From contig NZ_CP076718.1 of assembly GCF_011682235.2 (NCBI RefSeq), positions 1,130,693 through 1,194,692 of the forward strand: DNA of 64,000 nucleotides, written 5' to 3'. Below are positions 58,787-64,000 of the stretch, in pieces; within the stretch, counting starts at the first letter, position 1; every line of letters starts with the position of its first letter. The stretch is from Rhodocaloribacter litoris. Its GTDB lineage: Bacteria; Bacteroidota; Rhodothermia; Rhodothermales; ISCAR-4553. The notes under the pieces are model-generated. The model made no database searches, had not been told where the DNA came from, and worked only from the letters and a program-made list of their open reading frames with translations. Position numbers and translations under genes: made by a program.

Positions 58787-60046
58787 ATGCGCCGCCTTAC
58801 CGTGTTGCTGGCCTGCCTGATGCTCGCACTCCCCGCCGGGGCACAGGACCTCCTCATCCCGATGGACACCCGGCAAACGGATCACCTCAAGGCGTACGGC
58901 GTCGCCTACTGGACCCTCTCCCGGGGGGTCGAGGTGGACTGGCTCCTCAACTACCGGGGCGGCTCCTTCCTGATCTCGTCTTTCCCCGAACTCGAACAGG
59001 AACTGCGCATCCGCGGGGTCTTCTTCGAGAAACTCGGCGCCGGGCAGGCCGCCCAGATCATCGCCGAGGTGGAACGCGAGGACCGCAACACCGCCGTCGT
59101 CCGCCTGGAAAAACCACCCCGCATCGCCGTCTATGCCCCGGACGTGACCCAGCCCTGGGACGACGCCGTGCTCCTGGCCCTCAACTACGCCGAGGTGCCC
59201 TACGACATGATCTACGACGACGAGGTGCTCGCCGGAAAGCTCCGGGAATACGACTGGCTCCACCTCCATCACGAAGACTTCACCGGGCAGTACGGCAAGT
59301 TCTACACGTACCGGGCCATGCCCTGGTACATCGAGCAGCAACGGCAGGCCGAAGCCACCGCCCGCCGGCATGGCTTCCGCAAAGTGAGCCGGCTCAAGCT
59401 CGCCGTGGCCCGGACCATCCGCGACTACGTCCTCGACGGCGGCTTCCTCTTCGCCATGTGCTCCGGCACCGACACCTTCGACATCGCCCTGGCCGCCCAC
59501 GCCACCGACATCGTGCCGGCCGAGTACGACGGCGACCCCATCGACCCCGACGCCCTCAACAAGCTCGACTTCTCCGAAACCCTCGCCTTCGAAAACTTTA
59601 CCCCCAGCTTCAACGCACAGGAATACGAGCATTCGAACATCGACACCGGCCCCCCTCCCTCACAACTGCTCAACCCGGCCCTCGACTACTTCACCCTCTT
59701 CGAGTTCAGCGCCAAATGGGATCCGGTCCCCTCGATGCTGACGCAGAACCACGTAGCCACGATCAAAGGCTTCATCGGGCAAACCACCGGCTTCCGCAAA
59801 AACCTCATCAAACCCGGCGTCGTGATCATGGCCGAGGCACCGGGACGGGACGAGGTCCGCTACCTTCACGGCTCCTTCGGACAGGGCACGTTCACCTTCT
59901 ACGCCGGGCACGACCCCGAAGACTACCAGCACTTCGTCAACGACCCGCCGACGGATCTGAACCTGCACAAAAACTCTCCCGGCTACCGCCTCATTCTAAA
60001 CAATATTCTCTTTCCGGCCGCCCGCAAGAAGAAACAGAAGACGTGA
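58787..60046 (+). CDS. Secreted protein of unknown function, often labelled asparagine synthetase B
   Basis: This 419-residue protein has a signal peptide (MRRLTVLLACLMLALPAGAQ). It has no N-terminal cysteine, PPi-loop or other hallmark of asparagine synthetase, so the label some relatives carry looks wrong. A central segment, YVLDGGFLFAMCSGTDTFDIAL, resembles the nucleophile elbow of glutamine-amidotransferase-like (ThuA-type) folds. RIAVYAPDVTQPWDDAVLLALNYAEVPYDMIYDD and YDWLHLHHEDFTGQYG fit the strands before it. The C-terminal part has GFIGQTTGFRKN and LILNNILFPAARKK. A periplasmic hydrolase-like or ligand-binding role is only an inference. The ATG at 58754 is an alternative start 11 codons earlier. 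Confidence 0.75.
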   Translation: MRRLTVLLACLMLALPAGAQDLLIPMDTRQTDHLKAYGVAYWTLSRGVEVDWLLNYRGGSFLISSFPELEQELRIRGVFFEKLGAGQAAQIIAEVEREDRNTAVVRLEKPPRIAVYAPDVTQPWDDAVLLALNYAEVPYDMIYDDEVLAGKLREYDWLHLHHEDFTGQYGKFYTYRAMPWYIEQQRQAEATARRHGFRKVSRLKLAVARTIRDYVLDGGFLFAMCSGTDTFDIALAAHATDIVPAEYDGDPIDPDALNKLDFSETLAFENFTPSFNAQEYEHSNIDTGPPPSQLLNPALDYFTLFEFSAKWDPVPSMLTQNHVATIKGFIGQTTGFRKNLIKPGVVIMAEAPGRDEVRYLHGSFGQGTFTFYAGHDPEDYQHFVNDPPTDLNLHKNSPGYRLILNNILFPAARKKKQKT

Positions 60047-60176
60047 GACCGCGTTTCGCCTCGCGCAGCGCAGAGACCGGACGGACCGGCTCTCGCCCGG
60101 GCCCGAACCCCTCAAAGGGTCAGGCTTCGCGTTTCCGTCTTCCCGACGAACCCGAATTTTCCAACCCGCAATCCCC

Positions 60177-60728
60177 ATGAACGAAGTTTCCACCTATACC
60201 GGCCCTGTCAAGACCGTCAGCGCGACCCGCACGGTGATGAGCGAGATCGTGCTGCCGAACGACACGAACGGGCTGGGCAACCTGATGGGCGGGCGGCTGC
60301 TGCACTGGATGGACGTGGCCGGCGCCATCGCCGCACAGCGCCATGCCAACCGCGTCTGCGTCACCGCCGCCGTGGATTCGGTGGAATTCAACTGCCCGAT
60401 CCGGGTGGGCGAGGTGGTCATCCTCGAAAGCCGGGTCAACCGGGCCTTCAACACCTCGATGGAGGTGCAGATCAACGTGTGGGCCGAAAACCCGCGCGAC
60501 CAGACGAAGCGCAAGTGCAACCGGGCCTTCTACACCTTCGTCGCCATCGGGGAAGACGGGCGCCCGAAGCCGGTGCCGCCGATCCATCCGGAGACGGAAG
60601 AAGAGCGCAGATGCTACGAAAACGCCGCCAAGCGCCGCGAATTCCGCCTGATCCTGGCCGGGCGCCTCAGGCTCGAGGAGGCCACGCACATCAAGTCGGA
60701 CCTCCTCGCAGCCCTCGACGCCTCGTGA
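60177..60728 (+). CDS. Acyl-CoA thioesterase (hotdog fold)
   Basis: This 183-residue thioesterase of the YciA/BACH type cleaves acyl-CoA in the cytoplasm. The active-site region reads LPNDTNGLGNLMGGRLLHWMDVAGAIAA, with the catalytic asparagine/aspartate positions of the family. VDSVEFNCPIRVGEVVIL and FYTFVAIGEDGRPKPVPP are conserved strands. The C-terminal helix is longer than in YciA. Its stop overlaps the GTG start of the next gene (GTGA), so the two are coupled although their roles look different. Confidence 0.9.
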   Translation: MNEVSTYTGPVKTVSATRTVMSEIVLPNDTNGLGNLMGGRLLHWMDVAGAIAAQRHANRVCVTAAVDSVEFNCPIRVGEVVILESRVNRAFNTSMEVQINVWAENPRDQTKRKCNRAFYTFVAIGEDGRPKPVPPIHPETEEERRCYENAAKRREFRLILAGRLRLEEATHIKSDLLAALDAS

Positions 60729-61207
60729 AGCACCGGCGGGGCTGGGCCGGCCTCTTCCTGGTGCTCTGGCTCGGCGGGCTGCCGGTCGCCCAGGCCCAGC
60801 CGGACGGCCGGCGCTTCGGGCTCGGCGCCCAGATCGGCACCCCGGCCGGGCTGACGATCAAGTTCTACCGGGTGCCCCCGCCCTCCGGCACCGGCTGGCG
60901 GCCGGACGCCCTGACCCTGCTGGCCGCCTGGAACCGCAGCGCCGCCCTCCGGCTACATGCCTACCTGACCGGCGAACGCCCGATCCCGGACTCGCCCCTG
61001 CGATACTTCGCCGGGCCGGGCCTTGTCCTCGGCCTCGCCGGCACCCGCCCCGACGCCGACCTCCTGCTCGGCGCCGGCGGCACCTTCGGGGTCAACTTCT
61101 TCCGCGAGCGCTTCGAGGTCTACCTGCTGGCGGCCCCCCGCCTGAACCTCCTGCCCGGCCTGCGTGGCGTCCTCGATGCCGGCGTCGGCCTCCGATACTA
61201 TTTTTAA
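60725..61207 (+). CDS. Small exported, probably outer-membrane, beta-rich protein
   Basis: This 160-residue protein starts at a GTG that overlaps the thioesterase stop. The signal peptide (GLFLVLWLGGLPVAQAQ) is clear. The mature part alternates polar and hydrophobic residues with many glycines (GLGAQIGTPAGLTIKFY, YFAGPGLVLGLAGT, LLGAGGTFGVNFF) and ends GVGLRYYF, an aromatic C-terminus as in BAM-inserted barrels. An eight-strand barrel would fit its size. There is no family I can name, and the function is unknown. Confidence 0.75.
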   Translation: MKHRRGWAGLFLVLWLGGLPVAQAQPDGRRFGLGAQIGTPAGLTIKFYRVPPPSGTGWRPDALTLLAAWNRSAALRLHAYLTGERPIPDSPLRYFAGPGLVLGLAGTRPDADLLLGAGGTFGVNFFRERFEVYLLAAPRLNLLPGLRGVLDAGVGLRYYF

Positions 61208-61334
61208 CGCAATCCCGAACGTTCCGTATCTTTCAGACGAGCCCGCCCTGCCGCGCGGCATTCCCCCGTACGGCAATCCACGCGGGCCCGCTTCACCCAA
61301 CCCCGGAAACAGCCCCGTGCCCCCGTCCCCTGCC

Positions 61335-62261
61335 ATGTTGTTCAAGCGCGTGCTGATCACCGGCGCCAACGGCCTGCTCGGGCAAGAGCTCGTCGCCCAG
61401 ATGAGCCGCTTTCCCGACTACGACCTGCTGGCGACCGCGCGGGACCCGGCGCCCCACTTCGAGCAGGGGGCGGGCGGATACGTCCCGCTGGACATCACGG
61501 ACCACGCCGCGGTACGCAACCTCTTCCAGGACTTCACGCCGGACACGGTCATCAACTGTGCGGCCATGACACAGGTGGACCGCTGTGAGACCGACCGCGA
61601 AGCCTGCTGGCGCGTCAACGTCGACGCCGTCGAGCACCTGGCCAGGTGCTGCTACCAGCACGGCAGCCGCCTCGTCCAGGTCTCGACGGACTTCGTCTTC
61701 GACGGCGAAAACGGCCCCTACCGGGAGACGGACCGGCCCCACCCGATCAGCTTCTACGGCAAGTCGAAGCTGGCCTCGGAGAACGCCGCACGCGGTGCCG
61801 GCCTCGACCGCTGGGCCGTGGCCCGGACCATCCTGGTCTACGGCACCGGCAACCGCCTCAGCCGTTCGAACATCGTGCTGTGGGTGCTCGACCAGCTCAG
61901 CCGGGGGAAGAAGATCCGCGTCGTCACCGACCAGTGGCGCACCCCCACCTACGTCGTCGACCTGGCCGCCGGCATCGAACGGATCGTCCGCTTCAACAAG
62001 TCCGGCATCTTCCATCTCTCCGGGCGCGAGATGTTCTCCATCTACGAGTTCGCCCACCGCATCGCCCGCATCTTCGACCTGGATGCCTCCCTCATCCACC
62101 CGACCGACGGCACCCGCTTCCGGCAGGAAGCCCCGCGCCCCCCGCGCACCGGCTTCATCATCCTGAAGGCCGAAACCGAACTGGGCTATAAACCCCATTC
62201 CACCGACGCGGCCCTCCGCCACCTCGGCCAGCGTCTCGGCCTTCCGGTCACCACGCCGTGA
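61335..62261 (+). CDS. RmlD-like dTDP-4-dehydrorhamnose reductase family protein
   Basis: This extended short-chain dehydrogenase of 308 residues has the cofactor motif ITGANGLLGQELV, CAAMTQVDRCETD, the serine region VQVSTDFVFDG and the catalytic tyrosine-lysine pair YGKSK. GRPTYVVDLA-like text (WRTPTYVVDLAAGIERI) and IFHLSGREMFSIYEFA match RmlD-family sugar reductases. It probably reduces a nucleotide sugar for surface polysaccharide. Without rmlA, rmlB or rmlC nearby the exact sugar is not certain. The ATG at 61335 sits five residues before the cofactor motif, as usual. Confidence 0.88.
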   Translation: MLFKRVLITGANGLLGQELVAQMSRFPDYDLLATARDPAPHFEQGAGGYVPLDITDHAAVRNLFQDFTPDTVINCAAMTQVDRCETDREACWRVNVDAVEHLARCCYQHGSRLVQVSTDFVFDGENGPYRETDRPHPISFYGKSKLASENAARGAGLDRWAVARTILVYGTGNRLSRSNIVLWVLDQLSRGKKIRVVTDQWRTPTYVVDLAAGIERIVRFNKSGIFHLSGREMFSIYEFAHRIARIFDLDASLIHPTDGTRFRQEAPRPPRTGFIILKAETELGYKPHSTDAALRHLGQRLGLPVTTP

Positions 62262-62270
62262 GGGGTTTGC

Positions 62271-62338
62271 GTGGCGCGCTGCACGCTGGAACGCCAAGCG
62301 TTTCACGATCCTGCCTGCCAGCGTGTGAAACGCGCCAC
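62271..62338. repeat. Long imperfect palindrome between rmlD-like gene and serS
   Basis: GTGGCGCG (62271-62278) pairs with CGCGCCAC (62331-62338) and CACGCTGG (62282-62289) with CCAGCGTG (62318-62325), giving a 16-bp stem with a small internal loop. A competing pairing of GCGTTTCAC (62298-62306) with GTGAAACGC (62325-62333) is possible. It lies just after the reductase stop and has no T-run. Confidence 0.6.
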
Positions 62339-62403
62339 GTCGAACGCCAGGCATTGAACCGTCACCCGAACGCGTGCCCCGTCAATCTTGATGGAGAATT
62401 CCC

Positions 62404-62432
62404 TGCCGCTTTCGGGCGGTTTTGCTTTTTTT
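62404..62432 (+). terminator. Weak intrinsic terminator before serS
   Basis: A short stem, CCGC (62406-62409) with GCGG (62416-62419), is followed by the T-rich run TTTTGCTTTTTTT. It would end transcripts from the reductase gene; the stem is short for a GC-rich genome. Confidence 0.45.
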
Positions 62433-62487
62433 CGGCTCGAACGAGCCGCGGGTGCGCCCTGCCCGCCCCACCCTGATCCCGACCACC

Positions 62488-63768
62488 ATGCTGGACCTCC
62501 ACTTCATCCGCGAGCACCCCGAGCGCGTGCGCCAGGCCATCCGGGACAAACGGGCCGGCGACGTCAAGACGGTCGACGCCGTGCTGGCGGCCGACGAACG
62601 CCGCCGCGCACTCCAGACCGAACTGCAGGAATTGCAGCACCACGTCAACACGCGTTCGAAGGAGATCGGCACGCTCATGAAAGCGGGCCGGCGGGAAGAG
62701 GCGCAGGCGATCATCGCCGAGACGGGGCAGATGAAGGAGCGGATCAAGGCGCTCGACGAGGAGATGCGGGCGGCCGAGGCCCGGCTCGAACGGCTGCTCC
62801 TGGAACTCCCCAACGTGCCGCACCCGAGCGTGCCCGTGGGCCACAGCCCGGAAGACAACGTCGTCGTACACGAGGAAGGCACGCCACCCGCCTTCGACTT
62901 CGAGCCGCTGCCCCACTGGGAGCTGGCCGACCGGCACCACCTGATCGACTTCGAGCGCGGCGCGAAGGTGACCGGCGCTGGCTTCCCGTTCTACGTGGGC
63001 GCCGGGGCCCGCCTCCAGCGCGCCCTCCTCAACTTCTTCCTGGACCTGGCCGTGCGCGAGGGCGGCTATACCGAGATCCAGCCCCCCTACGTGGTCAACG
63101 CGGACAGCGCCACCGGCACGGGACAACTCCCCGACAAGGAGGACCTGATGTACGAGGTCCCGCGTGACGGCCTCTACCTGATCCCCACCGCCGAGGTGCC
63201 GGTGACCAACTTCTTCCGGGGCGAGATCCTCGACGAGGCCGACCTGCCGGTCCGGTTCTGCGCCTACACGCCGTGCTTCCGGCGGGAGGCCGGCTCCTAC
63301 GGCAAGGACGTGCGCGGCCTCAACCGCCTCCACCAGTTCGACAAGGTGGAACTCGTCCAGTTCGTCCATCCCGAACAGAGCTACGAGGCGCTCGAAGCGC
63401 TGCGCGAGGACGCCGAGCGGGTCCTCCGCCGGCTCGGGCTTCCCTACCGCCGCCTGCTCATGTGCACCGGCGACATGGGCTTCACGCAGGCGAAGAAGTA
63501 CGACCTGGAGGTCTGGAGCGCCGGCCAGCAACGCTGGCTGGAGGTCTCCTCCGTCTCCAACTTCGAGGCGTTCCAGGCACGGCGCATGCAGATCCGCTAC
63601 CGCCCGGCCGGCGGCGGCAAGCCGGTGGTGCTGCACACGCTCAACGGCAGCGGCCTGGCCTTCCCCCGCGTCGTGGCGGCCCTCCTCGAGCACTACCAGC
63701 AGCCCGACGGCACCATCCACATCCCCGACGCCCTGCAGCCCTACACCGGCTTCGACCGGATCGGTTGA
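62488..63768 (+). CDS. serS: Serine-tRNA ligase
   Basis: SerRS charges tRNA-Ser (and tRNA-Sec where present). The 426 residues have the normal layout: an N-terminal helical arm (about 28-105) that grips the long variable arm of the tRNA, then the class II core with the TxE loop IPTAEVPVTN, motif 2 PCFRREAGSYGKDVRGLNR (in part) and motif 3 LNGSGLAFPRVVAALLEHYQ. The ending GFDRIG is typical. The ATG at 62488 (MLDLHFIREHPERV) is the family start. Confidence 0.97.
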   Translation: MLDLHFIREHPERVRQAIRDKRAGDVKTVDAVLAADERRRALQTELQELQHHVNTRSKEIGTLMKAGRREEAQAIIAETGQMKERIKALDEEMRAAEARLERLLLELPNVPHPSVPVGHSPEDNVVVHEEGTPPAFDFEPLPHWELADRHHLIDFERGAKVTGAGFPFYVGAGARLQRALLNFFLDLAVREGGYTEIQPPYVVNADSATGTGQLPDKEDLMYEVPRDGLYLIPTAEVPVTNFFRGEILDEADLPVRFCAYTPCFRREAGSYGKDVRGLNRLHQFDKVELVQFVHPEQSYEALEALREDAERVLRRLGLPYRRLLMCTGDMGFTQAKKYDLEVWSAGQQRWLEVSSVSNFEAFQARRMQIRYRPAGGGKPVVLHTLNGSGLAFPRVVAALLEHYQQPDGTIHIPDALQPYTGFDRIG

Positions 63769-63849
63769 GACCGGACCGGAGCCTGGTTCGCCGGTGTGGA
63801 CAGGAAACAGGCACGCGCGTCTCCGTCCGGCACTCGCTTCACCGTTTTT

Positions 63850-63879
63850 TTGAAATACAGGCCGTCCGTTTCGTATACT
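63850..63879 (+). promoter_or_regulatory. Sigma-70-like promoter before the last gene
   Basis: TTGAAA (63850-63855) is followed after 18 bases by TATACT (63874-63879). It is the clearest housekeeping-type promoter seen here and lies about 90 bases before the ATG at 63972. Confidence 0.6.
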
Positions 63880-63971
63880 GGCCCGTGAATCTTCGCCTTG
63901 CGGGCCGGCGCATCCGGCTCTCCGTCGTGCGGGCGAGGCACCACCGTCTTCTCACTTCGCCTCACGATGCC

Positions 63972-64000
63972 ATGCGCAAACGTTCCATCGGCATCCTGGA
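63972..64000 (+). CDS. Start of a further gene (cut by the window edge)
   Basis: Only the first nine codons are visible (MRKRSIGIL), a basic start leading into a hydrophobic strand. They follow a good promoter, which supports a real gene. Too little is present to name a family. Confidence 0.5.

Overview
The window is a GC-rich chromosomal segment. Its proteins point to a member of the Rhodothermota/Bacteroidota: three proteins carry type IX secretion (T9SS) C-terminal sorting domains, there is a hybrid two-component sensor of the Bacteroidota type and an Oar-like TonB-dependent receptor, most starts have little Shine-Dalgarno signal, and the cluster dxr-rseP-uppS-bamA-skp-skp is present. A Rhodothermus-like thermophile or halophile is my best guess. 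It rests on protein character, since no rRNA lies in the window.

Layout. 1-1319 (minus): a four-cluster iron-sulfur subunit of a molybdopterin enzyme (cut by the window edge) and the cofactor gene mobA. 1374-23200 (plus): a hybrid sensor kinase/response regulator, a stand-alone receiver, then three T9SS cargo genes joined by ATGA overlaps; the first encodes a 4887-residue surface protein with seven LamG-like and nine fibronectin-like modules. 23476-26787 (minus): a TonB-dependent receptor. 27202-34364 (plus): enoyl-CoA hydratase, an IS110-family insertion, a fused E1 alpha/beta and an E2 of a 2-oxo acid dehydrogenase, and a large Rossmann protein of unknown role. 34486-43406 (minus): a small lipoprotein, a TPR lipoprotein, an FG-GAP/ASPIC lipoprotein and a thiamine operon (thiD-tenA-thiO-thiS-thiG-tenI-thiE). 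43625-44098 (plus): a VOC protein. 44207-56566 (minus): phenylacetyl-CoA epoxidase genes paaABCD, surE, panB, and the envelope/isoprenoid cluster. 56772-64000 (plus): a TPR protein, a secreted protein of unknown role, a thioesterase, a small putative outer-membrane protein, an RmlD-like reductase, serS and the start of one more gene.

The strongest discovery is the IS110 element at 28078-29222. Its ends can be fixed to the base, because removing it at a CT core restores a perfect intergenic heptamer array. The 195-nt leader before the transposase then reads as a bridge RNA: its two loops carry stretches matching the right target (7 of 7), left target (5), left donor (7 of 7) and right donor (4) at exactly those ends. 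The circle junction would create a promoter whose start falls on the first base of the RNA stem. The element appears programmed to hit heptamer repeats between genes.

A second theme is an apparently undescribed module of about 110 residues. It occurs twice in each of the three adjacent T9SS genes and suggests they share one surface structure.
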